64,000 nt of DNA, taken from contig JAKOGH010000042.1 of NCBI GenBank assembly GCA_024811115.1, positions 62,001 through 126,000 on the forward strand, written 5' to 3'. Both the position numbers and the translations under genes were made by a program. A model generated the notes under the pieces. The model was not told the DNA's origin. It ran no database searches and saw nothing but the letters and a program-made list of their open reading frames with translations. Shown one piece after another: positions 32,379 through 43,012 of this stretch. The stretch's first letter is position 1, and each line of letters opens with the position of its first letter. This stretch comes from Terana coerulea. Lineage: Eukaryota > Basidiomycota > Agaricomycetes > Polyporales > Phanerochaetaceae.

Positions 32379-33591
32379 ATGCGCGAGTCCGACCTTGGCC
32401 CCTTCGAGTTCCACCCGGAGGACTACCTGAGCGGCAGCGGGTCGGGCCTGCAGAAGGGCCAGGGCGCGCGCGCACCGCGAGTGGATGAACACCCGGCCGG
32501 GCGCCGCGCGGGAGCAGTGGTTCCGCGACATGGCGCTCACGTTCGAGGTCTCCGTGCAGCAGGTCCGGGACGAGATTGAGTGGTGGGAGCACGGGCGGTG
32601 GGACGAGCTCCCGGACTCGGACGACGAGGGCGGCGCGCCCCGCCGGGGACGCCGCGCGCCCGGGCAGTGGACAAGGCGAAGGCACGGGCGAAGGGCCTGG
32701 CGCTGGAGCTGGCAATGAAGAACAAGGGTTTCTTGACTACGTCGAGCCGAACGACGCAGGCGGTGCGGCTCCTGCTGAAGAGTCTGTGGATGCGGGGGCG
32801 CTTGCAGGCCCGTCCCACGAGAGCTCCGCGTCTGGTGAGCCAGAGGTCGCTGTCCGACGCCCGGCGTGGCGCAAGGTAACCCCACTATCCCTGCTTGTCT
32901 CGCCATGGCACTGACTCACCAACATGGCATGTAGGCCGAAGTGTACATTGAGCTTCCACTCTACCGACCCCGCGCATCTCGCCGCCGAACTTCTCAAGGC
33001 TCGCGGGCCGCCCCCATTGCAATAGAGGACGACCCAGAGCCGAAGGACGAAGACGACGTCAAGCCTTCTCGTCTGACCCCGCCGGTGAGCGCTATGTCTG
33101 TGCGAGTGAACCGGTCACTCACCCCGTCGACGCCGCAGCGCCGCTCAACTCCGCAAGCGCAGGCAGACACAGCGGAGCCTTCCGCCGCCCGAGTTCTGGT
33201 TGACGAAGTGGTATGCGAAAAAAAGACACGGCAGAGTCAAGTCCTCCACGTCCGTTGCGGTGCGCGCGTCGGCCGCTGACGCCGTGCCCCGCGCCGCATC
33301 TCGAACCATATCCCGCATGCCGGCGGCATCTTCGCAGCTTCATACCAAGCCTCAGCACGACCAAGCGCACGCGGCCGCCGAGAACAGTATCTTGGACCTG
33401 CTCAGAGAGCTGAACATGGACCGCCGAGTGGACGCATTCGTCGACTACGGATTTGACGAGAAAGGCGACGTCGCCTTTTAAAACGGTTGTCGAACCACAC
33501 AAGGAGAATGGTGTATGAGCAAATGCTGGCTGATGGGAGGATCACGTTGAAGGAGCTTGCTATCCTCCACGAGAGGATAATGATGAGCTGA
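32379..33591 (+). CDS. Uncharacterised protein with helical C-terminus (several frame breaks)
   Basis: Coding character moves between frames but reads as one protein. It starts MRESDLGPFEFHPEDYLSG, then a Trp-rich helix (REQWFRDMALTFEVSVQQVR; EWWEHGRWDEL), a Lys-rich segment (DKAKARAKGLALELAMKNKG), an acidic linker, EVYIELPLYRP, a Ser/Pro-rich region and a C-terminal helical domain (ILDLLRELNMDRRVDAFVDY then RMVYEQMLADGRITLKELA). An intron of about 32877-32934 is GT-AG. Frame breaks lie near 32470 (GC repeat), 32640-32740, 33200 and 33478 (a TTTT run one base short). I do not recognise the family. It is convergent with RRP36. Confidence 0.55.
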
Positions 33592-33979
33592 GCTGGTTCA
33601 GGTCCAAAGTTTTGCAGAACACAGCAACCGGCAGCAGAGTCCGAGTTGTACCAATGGTTTCAAATCTCTTGTAACAGAAAGTCAACTGACAAGCTTTGTA
33701 TCTGTAGCATATATCTTGAAAGTCAACATGTAACAGTAGAAATATCAATGTACCTGCATGTCTAGTCTCGGTTCCAGACCCTTTGCCCGCGTTACTGATG
33801 TTTGTTATCGGATAACAACTGCTTGGTGCAGGGAGTCTAAAGAGGTTGCTCTGCAGCGCGTCTTTCAAACTCCGCTTACTATGTTACAAACGGTAACAAG
33901 GCGCGAAGCGCGCTGGCTGCGAGCAACCTCTTTACGAGTCGGGAACGAGACTACTGCATGTCTTGTTCACCGCACAACT

Positions 33980-35496
33980 CTACACCAATCTTTGACGTTT
34001 ATTGGGTCTTGACTCTCCTTGCGATTGCCCAAAGCGACGGGGCCTGCTGCCAGAGCCTGGTCCGCCAGCACCAGCTGCATACGGCCGCTTTTTCTTCTCC
34101 TTCTGGTTCACCTTCTTCTGCTTCTTCTCGATGGCCTTCCGAACTGCGCCGCGCCCACCCGACTCTGCCAGAGCCTCAAACTTGGCCCTGGTCAGGAGCT
34201 CCTTCTTGTCCGCTGCACGCACAGTAAGAGACGGGATTCTGAGGGACAACACAGACACTTACCATCCTTCATGAACCATGCACCCTTGCCTTGCTTGCGC
34301 TTCTCCTTCTCCGCTTGACGCACTTTGCCAAGCGCAGATGATTCCACCTGTTCGCGTTTGTCCCTGTTCACCAGGCTCTCCGACCGCTTCAGCGCACGTT
34401 CGAGCCTCTGCACCTCCGCCTCGCGTTCGGCGCGGAGGTCTCGCGGCGAGGATGCTAGCATTTTCCTTGCTCGTTTCAAGCTATCTTTCAACGTCTTCAT
34501 TTCGTCGACGTGGAGCTCCGATAGGAAGCCGTACTGTGACCTGAACCGGTCGGCAGAGAACTCTCCCGTAACGTGCAGGAAACGAGGATCGCGCGGTGCC
34601 TGCAAAGCTCTGAGCAATACACAAAACCTACGATGAGAATTACTTACAGGCTTGTGTTCCAACTCGATTTTCTTCCGCGGCACCGGCTTTTTGGAAGTTA
34701 CTTCCATGGGGCTACAACCGTTCGGTAAGCTGCATGCAGGCAATCAAAAGTGGAAAGAACGTACGCATGTTTGTGCGCTCGCTTCGCAATTTCCTTCCTT
34801 TTGTTCTCGTGGAGCTCCTTCTGTTTGCCTTTGAGGTCGAGCTGCGATGGCTTCTCCTCAGGTTCGGAGTCGGAGTCCTCCCCTGGTGAAGCCTCGCTGC
34901 CTATGTCATCAATCCCTCCATCTCCGGAGCCGTCAAGGGCTTTCGCTCGGGAAAGAGTTTGCTGAGCTTTTCTCAGAGCACCTAATGGTAACGAGGAAAG
35001 GTCTAACATACAAGTTATACGTGAACAACCAGTAGCGTGACGGTGAGCCAATAATTACCCGACCGTTATGCAGATATTTCTATGAAGAACGTTAGGCGTG
35101 TTACAAGGTAAGCATGACGTTACATACGAGCTTGCTTGAGCCTACTCCCAAGTCTTCCTCGGGCTCGCTCTCGCTCTCGTTTTCACTCTCACTCTCCTCT
35201 GCTGCACCGTCCAGTTCGTCTTCGTCGACATACTGAGCCACTCTCGGGGCGTCAACGTCAACATCCTCCTCCGAGTAATATTCCCCCGCCTCGTCGTCGT
35301 CTCCATCGTCACCCTCTACCGACTCACTCTGGTCTTCACTCTCCGAATCTGCTTCCGGCGGCGGCGGCTTGCTTCTGTTTGCGGGTGCTGGTCGCTTGCG
35401 CGCATCTGCACGGAGAGGAACGCGTGCGGTATGTTCGGGGGCAGCTGGCGCAGTAGAAGGTGGACGCCGAGAGGCTGGGCGAGGCCGGCGAGGCAT
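33980..35496 (-). CDS. RRP36: rRNA-processing protein RRP36
   Basis: RRP36 is a nucleolar factor for early 18S rRNA processing in the small-subunit processome. The N-terminus is Arg/Pro-rich, then strongly acidic (Glu/Ser runs). The family core follows: LSSLPLGALRKAQQTLSRA, KRKEIAKRAHKHAP, APRDPRFLHVTGEFS, FLSELHVDEMKTLKDSLKRA, a long charged coiled coil, KGAWFMKDADKKELLTRAKF and a Lys/Arg-rich tail. GT-AG introns are 34213-34262, 34600-34647 and 34712-34764. The first intron, about 35010-35130, has an ambiguous donor: the obvious one leaves the frame off by one. The start at 35496 (MPRRPRPASRR) follows from the first ATG of the acidic N-terminal exon. Confidence 0.9.
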
Positions 35497-35829
35497 GGTG
35501 TCGTGACGGTGGCAGGAGAACTTAGAGAAAGCAGGCAAAATCATGGATTCCCAGAATAGGCAGTGGGCGGGATTGATGGCATCAAAGCACTTATATACCA
35601 GATGCCGGCGGAGGGAAACGCACTGGCAGCCTTTCCGAGGCTGCGGTGCTCTGCTCTTAACCACCATTACTCTTTGAATTGGCTCAGCGTTGGAGCATCC
35701 TGCGGTAGTTATTCTCAAGACTATCCAATTCTCACGTTCACGGCTTTAGCTGACCCTGTATAACGATTAGTTTATAGGATCGAATTTCTCAGAGTGCACG
35801 ACAGCGGGCACTTCCGAACATAGCCCATC
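35497..35829. other. Divergent promoter region
   Basis: This 333-base region separates RRP36 (minus strand) from the first FMN reductase gene (plus strand). No coding signal is seen. Confidence 0.45.
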
Positions 35830-36461
35830 ATGCAGCAAGTCTTGCGCGTAGCACTGCTCATCGGAAGTTCGAGAGTAAACGGAAACAACCCAGGAATTGC
35901 TGCGTGGGTTGCAAACCTCGCCCAATCCCGACTCAACGCAGCGGGCTCCTCGACACAAGTTGAAATTATCACCGTGGACCCGACGAAAACACCTCGTCCA
36001 TTCGGCCCAGTCGTCGATGGGTCGTGCATTCCAGCCCAAATCACAGATCCTCATCCTACCCCTCGCACGCCGTCCAAGATTGGAGCAAGTTCGTCTCCTC
36101 TTGCTCCTGGTGTCATCGTCGTGACTCCGCAGTACAACGGCGGGTACCCTGGCGAGCTGAAGAACGCGCTCGACCATCTCTACCACGAGTGGGCTGGGAA
36201 ACCCGTCATGCTCGTGACCTTCGGAGGGCACGGCGGCACCAAATGCGCTGCCTCACTGCAAGTCGTATTCTCATTCTTGAAGATGCAGCCGCTGTCCGAC
36301 CCCGTCGCCATATCGCTTCCCAACACATTTGTCCGTGGCAGCGACCGGGTCTTATCGGAGGCACCTTTGCCGACTTTCTCGCGGCATACGTCGAACCCAT
36401 TAACGCTGCTGCAGATAAGCTTCGAGGTGCTCTAATCGCCAATCTGAAGGAGGAAGTTTAA
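35830..36461 (+). CDS. NADPH-dependent FMN reductase-like, copy 1 (frame-broken)
   Basis: A flavodoxin-fold NADPH-dependent FMN reductase. It shows the phosphate-binding loop LLIGSSRVNGN, the signature PQYNGGYPGELKNALDHLY and a KPVMLVTFGGHGG core. It would be about 210 residues. The span is 632 bases, and the frame breaks at about 36046 (one base missing), 36107 (one extra) and 36370 (one missing); reading around them gives a full-length relative of copy 2. It is intronless, unlike nearly all neighbours. It could be a pseudogene, or a gene with consensus errors. Confidence 0.7.
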
Positions 36462-36939
36462 TCCCATTTCAATGTTGGTATGTCCACAGATCTTGATTGT
36501 GTTGAGCGGAAGCTAATAAACGTTTGGCATGCAGAGCTGTGGAAAGGAGATGTAGCGGATGCCGATTTGAGTGCGTATGTAGAATTTTATGCCCAGAGCT
36601 CATGTATCGTACAGATGTTTGCAATTCAAAGCGACTGGGAGTTCGTGGCACATCATCTCTAATCACGCGCTCGTTCCACGACGTTTGCACGACCTTGCGC
36701 GCGGTTCGCGTCCGTACAAGGAACGCTCGGATATTAATGGCTCTGCGCTCAGTGCGCTGGACAGTCCGGCCGTCTACTCTAGCGCAGGAAAATGCTGCGG
36801 AAGCATTCTTTGTAATAAAATAAAAACGCTCTCCTGCTTACGACTCCGCTCTGACTATGCGCACTGATCGTAAAGTTTCAGTGGTACATAGGGCAGAGGC
36901 GGTAGAGGTTGCAACCACCAGCCCCAAGCAGATCCTACT
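36462..36939. other. Spacer between FMN reductase copies 1 and 2
   Basis: This ~480-base AT-rich spacer holds the 3' end of copy 1 and presumably the promoter of copy 2. No gene is seen. Confidence 0.5.
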
Positions 36940-37571
36940 ATGCAGCAAGTCCTTCGCCTAGCCCTGCTCATCGGAAGCTCAAGAGTCAGCGGAAACAATC
37001 CCGGCATTGCGGCTTGGGTGGGGGTCTTGCCCAAGCCCGTCTCAGCCCACCAGACTCTTCCACAAAAGTCGAGATCATCACCGTTGACCCAAAGAATGCA
37101 CCGCGCCCCTTCGGCCCAGTCGTCGACGGGTCATGCATCCCTGCCGAGGTCACCGACCCTTCCTCCTATCCTTCGCCTGCCATTCAAGACTGGAGCAGAT
37201 TCATCTCCTCGTGTTCCGGCTTCATTGTCGTCACCCCCCAATACAACGGCGGGTACCCCGGCGAGCTGAAGAACGCGCTCGACCACCTCTATAACGAGTG
37301 GTCGGGGAAGCCTGTCATGCTTGTGACTTTCGCGCACCGCGGGGGCGGCAAATGCGCCGCTGCGCTCCAAGTCGTGTTCTCTTTCCTAAGAATGCAGCCC
37401 CTCCCAGACCCTGTCGGCATACCTCTCCCCAATTCATACGCCCGCGGTACCGACAGAGTCCCACTCGAGGCGCCATTTCCCGAGTTCCTTACGCCGTACA
37501 TAGAACCCGTCAACGCCGCGGTAGACAGTCTTCGGGGTGCACTAGTTGCTAATCTGAAGCGACAGGCTTGA
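36940..37571 (+). CDS. NADPH-dependent FMN reductase-like, copy 2 (one frame break)
   Basis: It starts MQQVLRLALLIGSSRVSGNN, carries PQYNGGYPGELKNALDHLYN, and ends in RGALVANLKRQA. It is very similar to copy 1 along its length. A single frame break lies at about 37018, where a five-G run follows GCTTGGGT; one more G would restore the IAAWVGGLAQARL-type reading seen in the relatives. It is intronless. It is expected to be a cytosolic quinone or flavin reductase; the physiological substrate is unknown. Confidence 0.78.
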
Positions 37572-37883
37572 GGATGCTTACGTTTGTACGTGCAGTCGAT
37601 TCCTTTCATCGTGTTTCTCACAATTGATGTACTCCGTATATCAAAGACCGGCGAGACCGTGAAGGTTAATCTTAGTGACCACGAGTGGATGTCGTTAGGC
37701 AAAGACCCATGGAGGCGTACGCAGCGCACCACATGCTTTTAGATGTTAAACCTGGGGTTTATGTATCGGATAAATTTGTCAACATCCTGAAGCAATTGGT
37801 CACTTTCAGTCTATCCAATTTCTCCACAATAAATAGCTGCGAGAGGGACCGTCATCGTAACTCGATGAGGGCTACCAAAATCA
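37572..37883. other. Spacer between FMN reductase copy 2 and the repeat
   Basis: This AT-rich spacer of about 310 bases has no coding signal. It contains the 3' end of copy 2. Confidence 0.45.
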
Positions 37884-38830
37884 AATATAGCTCGTCTCGA
37901 ACTTCTTCCATGCGGCTAAACCGACTCATTCTATTGCTGAAATCGCAGCGTGCTGCGTAGTATACGGGCTACATACCACGTATGGTTGCACGCGGAGATG
38001 GCACAGGCTGCACCTGCCGAACACGTACCGTTGGGAATGCGGTGAATTGCGAGTCCTAGTGAGAAGTCCAGAGTATTGGCAGAACGCTGAGACGATGCTG
38101 CGACTTCCCACTCCTGCGCGCATAAAATCCGTTGTTGAATACTGCACGAGGCGTCGCAAGAAAAGACAACATATCCTTATTGAGTACTGAGCGGTACAGA
38201 GGAGTGCAGATAGGGATATAGGCGCAGCGGCGTGTGCAAATCCAGAATGTTGTATGGCCAGGGTTACTTCGTACTTGGCATGTATCCCGAGGCAGTATCA
38301 GGGCGCATATAGAAGCACTATTCTCGGAGATCTAAAACGCTAGGGAATTAGTGTTTTCAATGGGTACACATAACGGAGGTACGGCTGCGTTCTGCTGAAA
38401 CAGACCCTTTGCTCTTGCATCGCGTCCGCGTGTTCCTGAGGCCAGGACCTGAGTAGCACTAGTAAATTTTATATGCCTCAGAACGTAGACGACACAACAG
38501 GATTCACCTTCGGTGTAGCGTCCGCAGAATTTGTAGGAATAGATGTCTGCTCTTCTTATTAGGCTGGCACGGAATCCAGGGAGGCGGTATCCGGAATTGC
38601 ATAGCCGAGGGGAGAAATCAAGCTATGCAGCGGACAAGAGTAGCGGGAGGAATGTCGAGGAGAAGAGCGAGGGGGAAGAGCGTCCTCCGGTGGACCAAAC
38701 AGGCCATCTCTCTTCAGTCTATGAAGCCTTCCCGGTCCAGAGGTGGGCAAGACGCCAGTGGACTTTCTCCCGATGGTCTTGAGGTAGGTAGGATGAGTCT
38801 GACAGAGACGGACGATGGGGTTGGGAGGGA
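37884..38830 (-). repeat. Dispersed repeat, copy B (inverted relative to copy A)
   Basis: The reverse complement of this stretch aligns with bases 1-893. It may extend further right than 38830, but the matching part of copy A lies outside the window, so the second boundary cannot be set. It sits between FMN reductase copies 2 and 3 and may have inserted into that tandem array. Confidence 0.7.
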
Positions 38831-40533
38831 TGCGATCGGGCAGAGTGGGAGAGGGTGAGCCGCTCGATCAATTGGGAATGGTGAGGCGAGGCGGACGGCG
38901 GGCCAAGTTGCAATCTGGCTCCTCCAACTCCGACCACCACCCTAGCCGCTGCACCACTGGCGACATTCAACCATCCTCCAGCATGGCCCTGAACGGTGTC
39001 TGCTTTCTTCCTCACGCGCAAGGGTAGCAGAATCTTCATCCGTAGGCGAATCACGATGCTGGGTGGCTGAGGCTTTCTCTTGCATTCGAGACGTTGTCAT
39101 TCGCACTCGCCGATTTCTTCCGCCTTCAAATCCCTCTTGCCGCAGGCCCCATGGGTTCATGCTTCATTCCACTGCGTTGAGGGCGGCTCGTATTGTCGAT
39201 ATCGAGGCAAACAGGGGCGATGAAGTGGATAGGGGCTCAGATGTGGTGGAAAAAGTTTTGCGAGACATCCAGCGGTTCAATCAGGCTGCGAAGGCACACG
39301 GGCACACTTTGGTACGTTCTTCTGCATATTAGGGCCTCTTCAGTCTTCGTTACTTTTGATGGCTGGCTTTGGAAGCCGAAGTCTTGCAGCACACCCTCCA
39401 GGCGACTCGAAAGACGATCGGAACGGCCACCGCCAGGGAAAATGCCAATTGGCTTCTCAACATCGAGAAGTGTCGCAAAGAGAACTCCTGTGGGCCAATG
39501 CCATCTGGCTTCAAGCCGTCTCGCATTGGGAGGTACAGTGTACTTGTTTCGCCGCAAGCTCCACGTCCACCGGTGAAGATGGTACGTCGTCTGGTTTCTC
39601 CGCTTCCCGCTGGGCACTGAAATGATACCCTCTTTATAGCAATCGATTACGAGTGCCGTGGTCCACTTCTCCACTAGGCCTTCGCCGCCTTGCAAGTCGC
39701 CGTCCCGCCGTACTACGCCTCCATGTCACAGTAGTGACTGTCACGCATACCCTTGTCACACTATGTCACGCATGGCAAGTCATGGTCGCGCGGTCACAGT
39801 GTGCAAGGGCATTGTGTGCTAGGAAGGTGTCGTACGGCGGAATATTAATATGACTTGCGTGGGCTGCAAGGCTTGTGTATGGAGGTGGTCCTCCCTTCCT
39901 GGAGTCGTCGCGGTTGGCTGGGCTTCGAGGAGTTCAGCTGCAGCTCGTACTGGCAGCATCCTCGCGTAGTGCCAGGTTGTGGTCCGTACGCGCACAGCTC
40001 GACACCTAGAAAGCACCAGACATCCATCAGGAATCCAATTTACGCTGAGGTTCCAACACTGGATGCCTTTCACCGTGCAGTTCACCGCCTGGTTGCCGAG
40101 AGCTCGCGATTGATCCCTTGACGTCGCCGCATCCCGCTCTGATGCGTTCTGTGCCGTCAGACTTCCACGCTTGCACGATCTACGGATTCTGCGGATGCTT
40201 CAAGGGCTGCGAGGACTTCACGCTGCAGCTTGTTGAGGTTTAGAGCTTCACGAGATACTCCAACATCGAGATTTCTGGCGGGCGCGGCTCCGGAGGTCTT
40301 GCCATACACGCACGAACCCACGCTAAACGACGTTGCGCGCTGACTCTCCGCATCCAACTTGGGACCTGATTCCGTGCCGTGATAGACTTTATGGCACTTT
40401 CGCGTAATGAGCCGGTGTCTTGGCCAGCCAGGCCCTATAAATCGCTGGCGATGGCTCCAACCTGCACCCCATTCTCGCCTTTCCTCCCGCTCTCCTCGCC
40501 CACTCTTCGCTGGCATCCGTGCACTCTGCAGCA
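38831..40533. other. Poorly coding accessory DNA with possible gene remnant
   Basis: Fragments on the plus strand look protein-like: RIVDIEANRGDEVDRGSDVV and VVEKVLRDIQRF at 39170-39290, then EVLQHTLQATRKTIGTATAR and LLWANAIWLQAVSHWE at 39380-39530. They can be joined only by an intron at about 39311-39374 plus a one-base correction near 39480. No family is recognised. A cluster of GTCAC motifs lies at 39725-39797. This may be a decayed gene or the far part of the repeat element. Confidence 0.35.
39725..39797 (+). promoter_or_regulatory. GTCAC motif cluster 1
   Basis: GTCAC occurs at 39725, 39740, 39755, 39765 and 39793, and its reverse complement at 39734 forms the near-palindrome GTGACTGTCAC. 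This is far denser than chance (about one per 512 bases counting both strands). It could bind a transcription factor. A similar cluster lies at 49748-49816. Confidence 0.35.
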
Positions 40534-41184
40534 ATGAGCCGCCTTCTACTCGCAACCGACGGTCGTGGTGCCATGTCCGAACACGACGCCATAGGACAGC
40601 GTTGGCCGCCATATTCTGCTTCTTCTTCGTGTGCGGATGACGAGGACGAGGAGTACGACGTGTATTATTTTTGGCCGTCGTCTTCTCCGTATGCCCTGCT
40701 GCACGAACGCGATGCGCCCGTCGAGCTCATCGAGGTCCGCCTCTCGCAACACTGGCCATTTTGACTGACCAACACCTCTCATCCAACAGACTTTCCCAAC
40801 CTCTCCCACCGCATACAGCGCGAGCTCGCAGTCCTACGACGATCTGTATGACTGGCCAAACGACTCGGTGCGTCCCTTGTTGTCTTGCTCGAACTGAACA
40901 CTCATCTGCTTCAGCAGCCTTCGGTGCAGTCTCTGGCGGTGGATGCTGAGTCCACTGAGCGTGCCGCTTCGTATGTGTTGGGCTTCGCGGGGTATAGCGA
41001 GTTGTTCAGGGCGGGGTTGGTTTCTCAGGTGCGCACAAGTCGAGTCACTCTTCGAGGCTTGCCTATGTTGATGTCTTCCGCACGCTCGCAGTCGCGCCAG
41101 CTCACTCGACAGCTGGACAACGTCTATCGTCGGTTCCAGCGTGCGTTCCGCTGGTCGACTTGGTTTGACCGTTCATCCGCCTGA
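40534..41184 (+). CDS. Uncharacterised small protein
   Basis: Exons 40534-40734, 40790-40867 and 40915-41184 give 182 residues, with GT-AG introns at 40735-40789 and about 40868-40914. The N-terminal half is acidic with a Tyr/Ser-rich patch (DDEDEEYDVYYFWPSSS). The C-terminal half is helical (ASYVLGFAGYSELFRAGLVS) and ends in an Arg-rich segment with Trp residues (RRFQRAFRWSTWFDRSSA). There is no signal peptide or known domain. Intact frame and consistent splicing support a real gene. Confidence 0.55.
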
Positions 41185-42030
41185 ACATTCGCGCGTGTCT
41201 TCTCATTTCTTGCTTCATATCACCGCATTCGCGTGTACATTTTTGTCTCAGTTGTCGCGTCGTCTTGCTGTCACATACGTTCTTGCTCTTGATCGTACTT
41301 CATCTCTTGGTTTCTGTCGTCGTCGCTCGCTGTCTCTGCTCTGCACTCAATCTCTTGGATAATTATTGTACCACCCATAATGTAAAGCTTCGAAGAAAAT
41401 ATGACACTTCACGATGCATGTATATTCTTTACATGGTGCTGAAATGATCTTCTGCGCACACGTCTTCCATCTTCTGCTTGCATGTTGTTGTGACTTCGTC
41501 TTCGGGTGTTGTTGAGCTTGGGATTGAAGCAGACATGTAGTATCATGGGGTGTTGCAGCTTGCGAAGTGCGGTCTTGAGCTTGACGTTGAGACAGACAGC
41601 ACAACACAGCAGGATATCAAGCAGATAGGGCTGACGCAGGTATTACGCGGACTTGGTAGATGCACATCGTCGGGATGAAGTGCAACGTCGAGCTCGGCGA
41701 CGACGCGTCGCCCCTCATTCCCGCTGTCACTCCAAGCGCCGCCTGCCCTAGACTTGCACGTGTCGCGTCCGGCTGCGGCGGGGTCTCGCAGGCGTAGGGC
41801 GGGATTGATGGGATCGCCGTTATGCAGTTTGTGAGCAAATCCGTCTGACGAAACGTTCACCATCCTTACTGCACCTCTCGTCATATGCTACATCAACAAC
41901 GAGGATACTTACTTAGTAATGGCTTGTTCGATGATCAGCCTTCCAAGCATGTCAGCAAACTCTACAACCTTGCGTAGTATTTCAAGGTTCGGTATGGGCC
42001 CTCGACTTTCAACTTCGTTATCTCTTCGCC
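41185..42030. other. Intergenic region
   Basis: This ~850-base stretch has pyrimidine-rich segments at its left end. A minus-strand open frame at 41543-41884 contains VRMVNVSSDG, reminiscent of an SDR, but the remainder does not follow that family and no other exons were found. Confidence 0.4.
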
Positions 42031-42659
42031 ATGCAGTCAGCTACTCGCCTTGGCCTCCTCGTCGGCAGCTCCAGAGTCATTGGTAACGGCATCGGCCTTG
42101 CTGGCTGGCTGTCTGAAGCACTTCACGCACGGCTGAACACCCCCGGTACCGCGCAGCACATCGACATAGTCACCGTCGATCCAACCAAACCACCCCAGCC
42201 GCTCGGCCCAGTCGTAGACGGCAGCAAACTCCCCGCTCAAGTAACCGATTCCTCAGCTTACACGAGCCCCACCATCCAGAACTGGAGCAAGTTCGTCGAC
42301 TCGTGCTCCGGCTTCGCGATCATCAGCCCCGAATATAATGGCGGGTACCCCGGAGAGCTGAAGAATGCGCTCGACCACCTGTACAGGGAGTGGAGCGGCA
42401 AGCCTGTGCTGCTCGTCACGTACGGAGGGGGCGGGGGCTGAGGGCAAGTGCGCAGCTGCAATCGGTGCTGGGTGCGCTGAAGCTGCAGGTGGTGCCGGAA
42501 CCTGTGGGCATTAGGCTCCCTCGCGAATATACTGGCGGGACTGAGCGCGTATCTGCTGAGGGAGGGTATCCGGACTTCCTCCAAGAATACGTCGACTCCT
42601 TGAATAACGCAGCGGATAAGTTAAAGGAGCTACTGCTGGCAGGCTCCGCGAACGTATGA
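42031..42659 (+). CDS. NADPH-dependent FMN reductase-like, copy 3 (frame-broken)
   Basis: A third, more diverged member of the family. It starts MQSATRLGLLVGSSRVIGNG, carries PEYNGGYPGELKNALDHLYR, and ends with a helical tail (NNAADKLKELLLAGSANV). The frame is lost at 42435-42465, in and just after a G-rich run (GGAGGGGGCGGGGGC), then recovers as QSVLGALKLQVVPEPVGIRL. It is intronless. It is probably a flavin-dependent reductase if functional. Confidence 0.7.
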
Positions 42660-43012
42660 GGGTGCATGGTGAGTATCCTGCAACCTTTTCATCATCCGCA
42701 CGAGCTTAATGTGAGGCAGCAGGATTATCCAGAACGTATTTCAACCGTAATATTGTCATTTTTCGTTGTAGACGGCTACGCTACTCTTAGTCGGCTTCCA
42801 ATGAATTGGTCCGAAGCGCAGCAATAATTGCTACTGTGATCACGCGTAATGTATCCCGAAAGCATGTCCCAGTTTCTGCCAATGCGATTCGTTATACCGA
42901 TAGGCCAATATCTCGATGCTCAGGTATGCCGTGCTCGCAGTGCAGACAGCCATATGCATAGCCTCGCCGTGTGACTACTTGCAATGAGGCCCACTATCGC
43001 GTAAGAGGTTCA
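42660..43012. other. Convergent intergenic spacer
   Basis: This spacer lies between the 3' ends of FMN reductase copy 3 and the minus-strand F-box gene. No coding signal is seen. Confidence 0.45.

Noticed and set aside
41543..41884. Minus-strand frame with an SDR-like VRMVNVSSDG motif
   Set aside because: The sequence before and after does not follow the SDR family and no other exons were found; the match is too short.
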